DNA from: Prevotella sp.
GTDB taxonomy: Bacteria > Bacteroidota > Bacteroidia > Bacteroidales > Bacteroidaceae
NCBI GenBank assembly: GCA_017458005.1
Contig: JAFTGH010000056.1
Coordinates: forward strand, 1 to 36,559
Reading direction: 5' to 3'
DNA: 36,559 bases
Position 1 is the stretch's first letter. Each line of letters opens with the position of its first letter. Below are positions 25,177-32,941 of the stretch, in pieces. The position numbers and the translations under genes were made by a program. The notes under the pieces were generated by a model that worked only from the letters and a program-made list of their open reading frames with translations, did not search any database and had not been told where the DNA came from.

Positions 25177-25184
25177 TAGCCGAA

Positions 25185-26831
25185 ATGAAACGATTAACAT
25201 TATTTTATATAATATTCGCCTGTTTTTCCTTGCTGCTTCAAGCACAGCCTAAACAAGAACTTCGTGCCGTATGGCTGACGACGTTGGAAGGGCTCGACTG
25301 GCCCAGCACCAAAGGAACCTCCCTCGCTGTGGAGCAGAAACAGAAACAGGAACTGTGCCACATATTAGACTTGCTGAAGAAAGCAAATGTGAATACCATC
25401 CTCTTCCAGACCCGCATCCGAGGGACGGTCACCTACCCCTCTCGCATCGAGCCTTGGGATGGCTGCGTCAGTGGTCGCTTCGGCACGGCCCCCAACTACG
25501 ACCCGTTGCAGTTTGCCATCGAGGAGACACATAAAAGGGGTATGGAGATCCATGCTTGGGTGGTCACCGTTCCTACAGGGAAGTGGAACAGTTACGGAGC
25601 GAGGAACCTGCGCCAGACGCATCCGGAACTGATGCGCCATGTCGGCGAGGATGCCTGTCTGAACCCGGAGGACACTCGGACGGCAGACTATATCGCCTCT
25701 ATCTGCGAGGAGATCACCCAGCGTTATGACATCGACGGCATCCACCTCGACTATATCCGCTATCCTGAGACATGGAACATACGAGGCTCCCGCCAACAGG
25801 CTCGTGACAATATCACCCGCATCGTCCGTACCATCCATCAGAAGGTGAAAGGCTTGAAACCGTGGGTCAAACTGAGTTGCTCCCCATTAGGTAAGTTTGA
25901 TGACCTGACACGTTTTCCCAGCGGTGGATGGAATGCGTATAATAAGGTATGCCAGGATGCACAGGGGTGGCTGCGCGACGGACTGATGGACCAGTTATTC
26001 CCTATGATGTATTACGACGGAAAGCATTACTACCCCTTTGCCGCTGACTGGAGCGAGCATCGCTACGACCGTGAGATAGCCGCAGGACTGGGTATCTACC
26101 GACTGATCCGCAGTGAGGGCAACTGGAACCTGAACGCCATCGAGCGACAGATGTATGTCGCACGCCAACTGGGACTAGGACACTGCTATTTCCGCAGCCG
26201 CTTCCTGACAGATAACACCAAAGGACTCTATGACTTCGTTTGCGACTTCGACAGTTATCCCGCCGTCGTTCCGCCCATGCTGACCTTTCAGCCTGCGCCA
26301 TCAGCTCCCACTTCCCTACAGATAGAACGCACCACCCTGGGCGACAATATCAGTTGGAGTGGTGCCGTCGACAATAGCGATGGCGACTATCTGACATATA
26401 ATGTCTATGCCTCCACCACCCAACCTGTCGACATCACGGATGGACGCAACCTGATTGCCATTCGTCAGACGCAGCAACAACTCTCTGTGCGCCGCTCTGC
26501 CGATGATGCCCCACTCTACTATACGGTCACAGCCGTCAACCGCTATGGCATGGAGAGCACCCCAGCCAAAAGCCAAAGGCTAACGGCTAATAGCCAACCG
26601 CTATCATCCAACACCCTCCTCCCCAATGACGGTAATATCCTACGTGTTGAGAATTGTGATGAACTGCCCGGTGCTTTTTACGCCATCTATTCCATGCAAG
26701 GTATCCACCTCGCCATCAAGCCCTTTAGTTCTCAGGTGTTTATCGGCGATCTGCCAAAGGGTGTCTATGAACTCCGCACCGCCAGTTACACGGGTACGAA
26801 CCACCACGTGGGCTATTTCCTCATTAAATAA
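25185..26831 (+). CDS. Secreted glycosyl hydrolase-like family 10 (GHL10) protein, 548 aa
   Basis: The frame is open from 25095, but the ATG at 25185 gives a proper signal peptide (MKRLTLFYIIFACFSLLLQAQ). The GHL10 (DUF187) domain covers about 24-350: ELRAVWLTTLEGLDWP, NTILFQTRIRGTVTYPS, EEITQRYDIDGIHLDYIRYP (about 175-194) and AAGLGIYRL, all typical of this TIM-barrel family of uncharacterised glycan hydrolases. An Fn3-like domain follows (about 370-465), then a linker made of 7-bp repeats, then a short C-terminal strand region (YAIYSMQG...LPKGVYELRT...GYFLIK) like Bacteroidota sorting tails. It is transcribed alone and is convergent with tyrA, only 4 bases apart. Confidence 0.92.
   Translation: MKRLTLFYIIFACFSLLLQAQPKQELRAVWLTTLEGLDWPSTKGTSLAVEQKQKQELCHILDLLKKANVNTILFQTRIRGTVTYPSRIEPWDGCVSGRFGTAPNYDPLQFAIEETHKRGMEIHAWVVTVPTGKWNSYGARNLRQTHPELMRHVGEDACLNPEDTRTADYIASICEEITQRYDIDGIHLDYIRYPETWNIRGSRQQARDNITRIVRTIHQKVKGLKPWVKLSCSPLGKFDDLTRFPSGGWNAYNKVCQDAQGWLRDGLMDQLFPMMYYDGKHYYPFAADWSEHRYDREIAAGLGIYRLIRSEGNWNLNAIERQMYVARQLGLGHCYFRSRFLTDNTKGLYDFVCDFDSYPAVVPPMLTFQPAPSAPTSLQIERTTLGDNISWSGAVDNSDGDYLTYNVYASTTQPVDITDGRNLIAIRQTQQQLSVRRSADDAPLYYTVTAVNRYGMESTPAKSQRLTANSQPLSSNTLLPNDGNILRVENCDELPGAFYAIYSMQGIHLAIKPFSSQVFIGDLPKGVYELRTASYTGTNHHVGYFLIK
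26564..26605. repeat. Degenerate tandem 7-bp repeat inside the GHL10 gene
   Basis: Units AGCCAAA, AGCCAAA, GGCTAAC, GGCTAAT, AGCCAAC, CGCTATC run in register and encode the linker PAKSQRLTANSQPLS between the Fn3-like domain and the C-terminal tail. Confidence 0.7.
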
Positions 26832-26835
26832 TACT

Positions 26836-27630
26836 TCAACGCTTTATCTCTATATCGCGTTTGACATGATCACGAATCTTCGTCAGGTAAGCCTTCATCC
26901 CCTTGGCATCCTTCTGGTCGATGATCTCCAGCAACTCTTTCAGTTCTGTACGAATCTGACTGACCTGGTCGTGCGTATAGGGGTTGAAGAGGATTTCCTG
27001 TAACAGGTAGTCGTCCTCGTTCAGCACCCCCTTGGCAATCTTCATGTGACGCTTGAAGGTGGTACCTGGCGCATCCTGATGTTTCATGACAGCAGCGAAG
27101 ACAAAGGTTGACACAAACGGAATACTCAACGAGTAGGCAACCGTCTTATCATGCTCCTCAAAAGTATACTCATAGATATTCAGTCCCAACTTCTGGTAGA
27201 GGTCCTTGAAGAAGATGCGTCCCATGTAGTCGCCCTCGCTGATGATGATGGCGTTCTCCTCCGACAACTGGTTGAGGTTGGCGAAAGTAGGTCCGAACAT
27301 CGGGTGAGTAGAGGCATAGCGCATCCCCGTCGACTCGTAGAAGTCCTTCAAGCCCGTCTTCACTGAGGAGATATCACTGATGATACAGTCCTTCGGCAGA
27401 TAGGGTATCACCTCCTGGAAGGCTGGAATGGTATACTTCACGGTCACGGCATTCACCACCAATTCAGGGGCGAAGGCACGGATCTCCTCCAACTCCGTGA
27501 AGCGCTGGCAGTTATAGGTAAACCGCATGCGCTTCGGGTCTTTCTCAAAGACGGCGACCTCATGGTCGAAACTCAGCAGGTCGATGAAGAACGAGCCCAT
27601 CTTACCTGCGCCTAATACTAATATACGCAT
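26836..27630 (-). CDS. tyrA: Prephenate dehydrogenase
   Basis: It oxidises prephenate to 4-hydroxyphenylpyruvate with NAD(P)+, the tyrosine branch. The Rossmann motif GAGKMG is at 7-12, followed by a basic/acidic selector region (EKDPKRM), SDISSVKTGL (about 105-114), and STHPMFGPTF with the catalytic His of this family. Its length of 264 is short, typical of the stand-alone Bacteroidales form with no ACT domain or chorismate mutase fusion. Its ATG overlaps the stop of the upstream DAHP synthase/chorismate mutase gene by one base (TAATG). It is the last gene of the aromatic operon; no terminator is visible in the 4-base gap to the convergent gene. Confidence 0.93.
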   Translation of the reverse strand: MRILVLGAGKMGSFFIDLLSFDHEVAVFEKDPKRMRFTYNCQRFTELEEIRAFAPELVVNAVTVKYTIPAFQEVIPYLPKDCIISDISSVKTGLKDFYESTGMRYASTHPMFGPTFANLNQLSEENAIIISEGDYMGRIFFKDLYQKLGLNIYEYTFEEHDKTVAYSLSIPFVSTFVFAAVMKHQDAPGTTFKRHMKIAKGVLNEDDYLLQEILFNPYTHDQVSQIRTELKELLEIIDQKDAKGMKAYLTKIRDHVKRDIEIKR

Positions 27631-28694
27631 TATTTATTGATGATTTCAATTTGCTGACGGACACTCTCCTCATGGATGCTCTCAAAGACATGAGCGACAA
27701 ACTCAGGACCCATTCCTAACAGGGAGCCCTGTGCACCACGCTTGTCAAGAATCTCGTTGTAACGAGAGGTCTGCAGGACCGTCATGTTATGCTCTTTCTT
27801 ATACTGACCAATCTCACGACAAACACGCATACGCTTCGACAGCAAGTCCATCAACTGGTTGTCGAGTTCGTCAATCTGCTTACGCAGGGAGGTGATACCC
27901 TCCGTTGACGTGTTCTCGTCACGAATGACGAGCAAGGAGAGAATGTAGTCAAGCACGTCAGGAGTCACCTGCTGCTTGGCATCGCTCCATGCCTTGTCAG
28001 GATCGCAATGGCTCTCCACAATCAGACCGTCGAAGCCAAGGTCCATCGCCTGCTGGCACAAGGGGGCTATCAACTCTCTCCTACCTCCGATATGGCTGGG
28101 GTCGTTGATGATAGGCAACTCAGGAATACGACGATGCAACTCAATGGGAATCTGCCACATCGGCATGTTACGATAGATCTTCTTGTCGTAACTGGAGAAA
28201 CCACGATGGATGGCACCCAGACGCTTCACACCAGCCTGGTTCAGACGCTCCAACGCTCCAATCCATAACTCCAAGTCGGGATTGACGGGGTTCTTCACGA
28301 AGACAGGTACATCAACACCCTTCAAGGCATCGGCAAGTGCCTGCATGGCAAAGGGATTCGCAGAGGTACGGGCACCAACCCACAGGATATCGATGCCGTA
28401 TTTCAGACAGAGTTCGACATGCTCCGGTGTTGCCACCTCCGTAGACACGAGCATCTTCGTCTCCTCCTTGACCTGTTTCATCCAGACAAGGGCAGGCTCT
28501 CCATGTCCCTCGAAGCCTCCTGGCTTGGTACGTGGCTTCCACACACCAGCACGGAAGTTATGACAGCCAAACATGGCGAGTTGCTTCGCTGTTGTCATCA
28601 CTTGCTCCTCACTCTCAGCACTGCAGGGACCTGCAATGACGAAGGGGCGTTCATTGTCACTCGGTAATTTCAGGGGTTCTAATTCCAGTTCCAT
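27630..28694 (-). CDS. Bifunctional DAHP synthase / chorismate mutase
   Basis: The N-terminal part (1-260) is a DAHP synthase of the short class-I (beta) type: AGPCSAES at 21-28, NFRAGVWKPRTKPGGFEGHG, EVATPEHVELC, KNPVNPDLELW, and NDPSHIGGRRELI. It makes the first shikimate-pathway intermediate from PEP and erythrose 4-phosphate. The C-terminal 90 residues are an AroQ-type chorismate mutase (LRKQIDELDNQLMDLLSKRM, then REIGQYKKEHN and the late QQIEIINK helix). Fusion of the two lets the mutase act as an allosteric sensor of prephenate in related enzymes (family knowledge). It lies between the aminotransferase gene (35 bases) and tyrA (1-base overlap). Confidence 0.95.
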   Translation of the reverse strand: MELELEPLKLPSDNERPFVIAGPCSAESEEQVMTTAKQLAMFGCHNFRAGVWKPRTKPGGFEGHGEPALVWMKQVKEETKMLVSTEVATPEHVELCLKYGIDILWVGARTSANPFAMQALADALKGVDVPVFVKNPVNPDLELWIGALERLNQAGVKRLGAIHRGFSSYDKKIYRNMPMWQIPIELHRRIPELPIINDPSHIGGRRELIAPLCQQAMDLGFDGLIVESHCDPDKAWSDAKQQVTPDVLDYILSLLVIRDENTSTEGITSLRKQIDELDNQLMDLLSKRMRVCREIGQYKKEHNMTVLQTSRYNEILDKRGAQGSLLGMGPEFVAHVFESIHEESVRQQIEIINK

Positions 28695-28702
28695 AATTAT
28701 AT

Positions 28703-28738
28703 CTTTTTATTTTTTACCTTTTTACTTTTTTACTTTTC
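28703..28738. repeat. Imperfect 7-8 bp T-rich tandem repeat
   Basis: A residues interrupt a T-rich tract at 28709, 28716, 28724 and 28732, i.e. spacing 7, 8, 8 (TTTTTAC-like units). It covers the stop codon of the aminotransferase gene (28730-28732) and fills the gap before the next gene. Confidence 0.5.
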
Positions 28739-29902
28739 CAACGCCTTGATACGCTCAAGTGCCTGTTGTATCTTCTCTTCTTTCGCACAGAGGGAGATGC
28801 GGATATAACGCTCACCATTCGAGCCGAAGATAAAGCCTGGGGTGATGAACACACGAGCCTCATGGAGCACACGCTCCGTCAAGTCCTCCACATTCTCATA
28901 CTTAGCGGGAATCTTTCCCCAGAGGAACATACCCACCTGACTCTTGTCGTAGGTACAGCCCAGCACATCCATGATCTGCTCGGCATACTGGCGGCGACGG
29001 GCATAGGTCTCTATATTCGCCACACGATGCCACTCGTCGGTATTATCGTAAGCCTCTGCGGCAGCCAGTTGGATGCCACGGAAGGTACCACTCTCGATAT
29101 TCGACTGCACCTTCAGAATCCATGAGATAAACTCCGCATTCGAGGCACAGAGTCCCACACGCCATCCTGGCATGTTATGCGACTTCGACATGGAGTTGAA
29201 CTCGATGCAGCAGTCCTTGGCACCAGGTACCTGCAACAGCGACAGGTGCTCCTCATTCAGGATAAAGGAATAAGGGTTGTCGTTGACCACGACGATGTTA
29301 TGCTCCTTGGCAAACCTGACCAGTCGCTCATAGGTCTCACGACGGGCATTACCACCTGTCGGCATGTTGGGATAGTTGGTCCACATCAACTTCACCTTCG
29401 AGAGATCCATCTGCTCCAACTCGTCGAAGTCTGGTTGCCAACCATTGTCCTCACGCAGGTTATAGTTGACAATCTTCGCTCCCAGAATCTTACTCAGTGA
29501 GGTATAGGTGGGATAGCCAGGATTAGGCACCAGCACCTCATCGCCAGGATTGACAAAGGCGAGGGTGACATGAAGGATACCCTCCTTGGAGCCTATCAAA
29601 GGCAGCACCTCCGTCTTCGCGTCAAGGTCTACGTCATACCAACGCTTGTAGAAACGAGCCATCGCCTCACGCAACTCTGGAGTACCCATCGTAGGCTGGT
29701 AGCCATGGGCATTAGGCTGATGCGCCACCTCACACAGTTTCTCTATGGTCTTGTCTGAGGGCGGCATGTCAGGACTGCCGATGGCAAGACTGATGATGTC
29801 CTTGCCCTCCGCATTGAGTTGGGCGACCTCTTTCAGTTTACGACTGAAATAATATTCACTGACTAAACTAAGTCTGTCTGCAGGCTGTATCTCAGTAATC
29901 AT
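28730..29902 (-). CDS. PLP aminotransferase, class I/II (aromatic or prephenate/aspartate type)
   Basis: A fold-type I aminotransferase of 390 residues. Visible residues include Y129-P in PNPGYPTY, the D208 pair in VVVNDNPYS, K240 in FNSMSKSHNMPGWR (the PLP Schiff-base lysine) and a late Arg in RYIRISLC for the substrate carboxylate. Its place between pheA and the DAHP synthase/chorismate mutase gene argues for the final transamination to Phe and Tyr, or transamination of prephenate; sequence alone does not fix the substrate. Gaps to neighbours are 26 and 35 bases, each with a 7-bp type repeat. Confidence 0.92.
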   Translation of the reverse strand: MITEIQPADRLSLVSEYYFSRKLKEVAQLNAEGKDIISLAIGSPDMPPSDKTIEKLCEVAHQPNAHGYQPTMGTPELREAMARFYKRWYDVDLDAKTEVLPLIGSKEGILHVTLAFVNPGDEVLVPNPGYPTYTSLSKILGAKIVNYNLREDNGWQPDFDELEQMDLSKVKLMWTNYPNMPTGGNARRETYERLVRFAKEHNIVVVNDNPYSFILNEEHLSLLQVPGAKDCCIEFNSMSKSHNMPGWRVGLCASNAEFISWILKVQSNIESGTFRGIQLAAAEAYDNTDEWHRVANIETYARRRQYAEQIMDVLGCTYDKSQVGMFLWGKIPAKYENVEDLTERVLHEARVFITPGFIFGSNGERYIRISLCAKEEKIQQALERIKALEK

Positions 29903-29907
29903 AATTC

Positions 29908-29935
29908 CTAATTACTAATTTCTAATTACTAATTT
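29908..29935. repeat. Tandem 7-bp repeat CTAATTW, four units
   Basis: Units CTAATTA, CTAATTT, CTAATTA, CTAATTT fill the gap before the aminotransferase gene and include the pheA stop codon (29929-29931). Confidence 0.9.
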
Positions 29936-30771
29936 GTTTGTTTTCCGTCTTTGTATTCACCTAATATCTTGAAGTCCTTGGTCAAGGGGATGATGGCGTC
30001 TATCGACTGGCGATAGCGGGTCAGGTCGTCGTACATCACATCGACATAGAACAAATACTCCCACTCCCGTCCGATAATCGGCAGCGACTGGATCTTCGTC
30101 AGGTTGATCTTATAGAAGGAGAGGATGGCAAGGACATGCGACAGACTACCCTCCTCGTGGGGCAGTGAGAAGACGATACTCGCCTTGTTTGCCTCCGTCA
30201 ACGGACGGAGCAGGTCTGCCTTGTTGGGATTCGAGACCACGAGGAAGCGGGTGAAGTTATGCTTGTTATCCTCGATGTGGTCCTCCAGTACCTTCAGTCC
30301 ATAGAGTCTCGCAGCCTCCGCATGACAGATGGCAGCCCACCCTTTCTTCTGTCCCTCGGCAATCATCTTGGCACTACCTGCCGTATCCTCAGCCTCCACA
30401 TTCTTCATCGTGGGATGCTGGGCAAGGAAGTCACGACACTGCATGAGTGCCACAGGATGGGAATGAATCTCCGTAATGGTGTCCCAATCATCTTCGGGCA
30501 GACAACAGATACAGTGGGAGATATGCAGTTTATGCTCTCCCACGATGGTGGTACCAGAGTCACGCAACAACTCGTAGTTATGCAGCAACGATCCCGCAAT
30601 AGTATTCTCAATGGCGAGCATACCTATTGTCGTGGGGTCTTGCTTGATGTGCTGGAACACCTGCTCGAAGGTAGCGCAGCAGATCAGTTGTATCTGCTCA
30701 TCCTCGAAAAACAGATGCGCTGCGATGTCGTGGAATGACCCGACCAGTCCTTGTATTGCTATTCTCTTCAT
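29929..30771 (-). CDS. pheA: Prephenate dehydratase
   Basis: It converts prephenate to phenylpyruvate. Motifs: AIQGLVGSFHDIAA at the start, LAIENTIAGSL at 52-62, AEDTAGSAKMIAEG (about 127-140) and NFTRF at 172-176, all normal for the PDT domain. The C-terminal ACT domain (about 197-275) has GSL at 208-210 in place of the usual GAL and IQSLP at 227-231 where feedback-inhibited enzymes carry IESRP. Phe feedback may therefore be altered (inference). First structural gene of the aromatic operon, behind an attenuator and a Tyr/Phe-rich leader peptide. It lacks the chorismate mutase domain, which sits in the DAHP synthase fusion. Confidence 0.95.
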   Translation of the reverse strand: MKRIAIQGLVGSFHDIAAHLFFEDEQIQLICCATFEQVFQHIKQDPTTIGMLAIENTIAGSLLHNYELLRDSGTTIVGEHKLHISHCICCLPEDDWDTITEIHSHPVALMQCRDFLAQHPTMKNVEAEDTAGSAKMIAEGQKKGWAAICHAEAARLYGLKVLEDHIEDNKHNFTRFLVVSNPNKADLLRPLTEANKASIVFSLPHEEGSLSHVLAILSFYKINLTKIQSLPIIGREWEYLFYVDVMYDDLTRYRQSIDAIIPLTKDFKILGEYKDGKQTN

Positions 30772-30780
30772 ATCTTCATT

Positions 30781-30885
30781 ATTTAAAAAGAAACTCCGCT
30801 TTCACTTGTTCTGTGAAGCGGAGCCTTATTTCATTTCTTCAATCTTTCAATTTTTATTTCTTACATACGACTTCCCGCTTCACAG
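30781..30885 (-). promoter_or_regulatory. Attenuator: terminator and competing antiterminator before pheA
   Basis: On the minus strand three segments compete. Segment 30875-30885 (CTGTGAAGCGG, within the leader peptide gene) can pair with 30811-30821 to form an 11-bp antiterminator. Alternatively 30813-30823 pairs with 30794-30805 to form the terminator stem (one bulged base), which is followed by TTTCTTTTTAAAT (30781-30793) and then the pheA ATG at 30771. A ribosome stalled on the Tyr/Phe codons just upstream would leave the antiterminator free; a ribosome reaching the leader stop would cover segment 30875-30885. The mechanism is known for amino acid operons; its use here is inferred from the sequence. 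Confidence 0.88.
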
Positions 30886-30938
30886 TTCTCTGCAAAGTAA
30901 AAATAAAAGCCGTAAAAGTAAGCGTTTCTATTCAACAT
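30861..30938 (-). CDS. Leader peptide for aromatic amino acid attenuation, 25 aa
   Basis: ATG at 30936-30938, TAA at 30861-30863, beginning MLNRNAYFYGFYFYFA and ending GSRM. Residues 7-15 hold four Tyr and four Phe interrupted by one Gly, an extreme bias in a 25-codon frame. It lies about 25 bases after the predicted transcription start and immediately before the terminator/antiterminator pair, in the same direction as pheA. This is the classical architecture of the Trp, His and Phe operon leaders. Both Tyr and Phe codons are present, matching an operon that makes both amino acids. Confidence 0.92.
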   Translation of the reverse strand: MLNRNAYFYGFYFYFAENCEAGSRM

Positions 30939-30966
30939 TGTTCTATCGTTTTTGTCTTATTGGGTG

Positions 30967-30998
30967 CAAAATTATAATATTTTCCGTAATTACACAAA
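30967..30998 (-). promoter_or_regulatory. Promoter of the aromatic amino acid operon
   Basis: TTTG (30995-30998), 20 bases, TAATTTTG (30967-30974) on the minus strand; start expected near 30961, giving a leader transcript of about 190 bases before pheA. Confidence 0.8.
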
Positions 30999-31001
30999 CA
31001 T

Positions 31002-31036
31002 TTTGAAAGAAAAATCGAAAAAAAGTTATAATTTTG
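31002..31036 (+). promoter_or_regulatory. Promoter of the P-type ATPase gene
   Basis: TAATTTTG at 31029-31036, with TTTG at 31002-31005 (23-base spacing, longer than usual). The box ends 8 bases before the ATG at 31045, so the leader is only a few bases. Back-to-back with the pheA promoter. Confidence 0.55.
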
Positions 31037-31044
31037 CATTTGTT

Positions 31045-32937
31045 ATGGAGAAAAAGACATTTGCCGTATTAGGAATGATGTGCGCGGGATGCGCCGCCAA
31101 TGTGGAGAAGCGACTCAACCAGACAGAGGGAGTCGTCTCTGCCGCAGTCAACCTCCCTGCCCGTACGGCTATGATAGAATACGACGAGCAAATCACGTCG
31201 CCAGAGCAGATGAAAGCGGCTCTTGCTGATATCGGCTACGACATGGTGGTGGAGGAAGACCGTAATGTGGAGGCGATAGAGCGACAGACCTATAAGAGCC
31301 TGCGCAACAAGGTCATCGTCTCATGGGTCTTCGCCCTGCTGGTGATGGCTATCTCGATGGGATATATTAAAATAGGTACACGCGATACGGCAAACCAGAC
31401 GATGCTGATTCTCTCCCTTTTGAATATCCTGTATTGTGGCAGACAATTCTATGTGAACGCTGTGCGACAGTTGTTGCATGCCTCCGCGAATATGGACACC
31501 TTGGTAGCACTCTCCACGGGCATCTCTTTCCTCTTCAGTGCGTTCAACACGTTCTGGGGCGAGTCATATTGGGGTGCGCAGGGAATGGAATGGCACACCT
31601 ATTTCGATGCCTCCGTGATGATTATCACCTTCGTGCTTACAGGCAGACTGATGGAGGAGCGTGCCAAGCACGGTACCGCCTCCGCCATCCGTGCTTTGAT
31701 GGGACTGACTCCTAAGACGGCACATATGATAGACACTGGCGACGTGGTGGAGGTTCCCATCTCAGCCATCCAGCCAGGTGATACGATAGAGGTGCGCCCT
31801 GGTGAGAAAATTCCCGTGGACGGTCGAGTGGTAGGCGATGGCATCGCCCGCATCGACGAGTCGGCAATGACGGGAGAGTCGGTCGCTGTAGAGAAGCATG
31901 CTGGCGACAAGGTGCTTGCCGGAACGATAGTTCGTGAGGGCACTTTCCGTTTCAAGGCGGAGGAGGTCGGACAGAAGACCGTCCTCGCCAATATGATACG
32001 AATGGTGCAGGAGGCACAGGGGTCGAAGGCACCCGTCCAGCGCATCGTCGACAAGATAGCCCTCGTCTTCGTCCCCACCGTAGGAGGTATTGCCCTGTTG
32101 ACATTCCTCGCCTGGTATCTGATAGGAGGTCATGCATACCTGCCCCAGGCGATTCTCTCCGCAGTCAGTGTCTTAGTGATTGCCTGTCCCTGTGCCATGG
32201 GACTAGCCACTCCGACGGCATTGATGGTGGGTATCGGTAAGGCAGCGGAGAAAAACATCCTCATCAAAGACGCTACCGCCTTGGAGGAGATTCGCCATAT
32301 CAATGCGATGGTGATTGACAAAACAGGTACCCTCACCCAACCTACCACACCTACCTCCCCTACACCCCCTACCACACCTACCGAGACCCTCAAGCCCCAC
32401 GCTCAAGAGGCGATGCAACAGTTGCAGGACATGGGTATCGAGGTCTATATGATGAGTGGCGATAAAGAGGAGCGTGCCGCTCTGATCGCCCAAGAAGCCC
32501 ATATCGCCCATTATCGCTCAGAGGTGAAGCCCCAAGACAAGGAGGACTTGGTGCGTGACCTACAGACACAAGGTAAACAGGTGGCAATGGTGGGCGACGG
32601 TATCAACGACTCACAGGCACTTGCTGCCGCTGACGTCAGCATTGCGATGGGCAAAGGTACCGATGTGGCGATGGATGTCGCACAAGTCACGCTGATGGGC
32701 TCCGACCTCCGTCGTATTCCAGAGGCTATCAGTCTGTCGAAGCAAACCGTCAATATGATTCACCAGAACCTGTTCTGGGCATTCATCTATAATATCATCT
32801 GTATACCACTGGCGGCAGGACTCCCCTACCTCATCGGACTCTCGTGGCAGATCACACCCATGTGGGCTTCCGCTCTGATGGCGTTCTCCAGTGTCAGCGT
32901 GGTACTGAATAGTCTGAGGTTAAAATTGAAAAGTTGA
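31045..32937 (+). CDS. Copper-type P1B ATPase lacking the nucleotide-binding domain, 630 aa
   Basis: The ATG at 31045 gives an N-terminal heavy-metal domain with C13-A-G-C16 (GMMCAGCAANVEKRL). The membrane and catalytic parts are otherwise complete: TGES at 276-279, C381-P-C383 (copper-type metal site), phosphorylated D425 in DKTGTLT, GD at 472-473 and GDGIND at 517-522. Between D425 and D473 there are only about 47 residues, made of a Pro/Thr-rich stretch (PTTPTSPTPPTTPTET) plus the P-domain helix. Canonical enzymes carry well over 100 more residues here, including the ATP-binding N-domain with its HP motif. Similar shortened proteins occur in Bacteroidales, so this is probably a family feature rather than a fresh deletion. 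ATP use needs testing. AI-2E permease gene follows after 4 bases. Confidence 0.93.
   Translation: MEKKTFAVLGMMCAGCAANVEKRLNQTEGVVSAAVNLPARTAMIEYDEQITSPEQMKAALADIGYDMVVEEDRNVEAIERQTYKSLRNKVIVSWVFALLVMAISMGYIKIGTRDTANQTMLILSLLNILYCGRQFYVNAVRQLLHASANMDTLVALSTGISFLFSAFNTFWGESYWGAQGMEWHTYFDASVMIITFVLTGRLMEERAKHGTASAIRALMGLTPKTAHMIDTGDVVEVPISAIQPGDTIEVRPGEKIPVDGRVVGDGIARIDESAMTGESVAVEKHAGDKVLAGTIVREGTFRFKAEEVGQKTVLANMIRMVQEAQGSKAPVQRIVDKIALVFVPTVGGIALLTFLAWYLIGGHAYLPQAILSAVSVLVIACPCAMGLATPTALMVGIGKAAEKNILIKDATALEEIRHINAMVIDKTGTLTQPTTPTSPTPPTTPTETLKPHAQEAMQQLQDMGIEVYMMSGDKEERAALIAQEAHIAHYRSEVKPQDKEDLVRDLQTQGKQVAMVGDGINDSQALAAADVSIAMGKGTDVAMDVAQVTLMGSDLRRIPEAISLSKQTVNMIHQNLFWAFIYNIICIPLAAGLPYLIGLSWQITPMWASALMAFSSVSVVLNSLRLKLKS
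32342..32382 (+). repeat. 27-bp direct repeat in the ATPase linker
   Basis: The sequence CTACCACACCTACC occurs at 32342-32355 and 32369-32382, with related CCTAC motifs between them. It encodes the Pro/Thr linker that replaces the N-domain. Confidence 0.8.
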
Positions 32938-32941
32938 AGAT

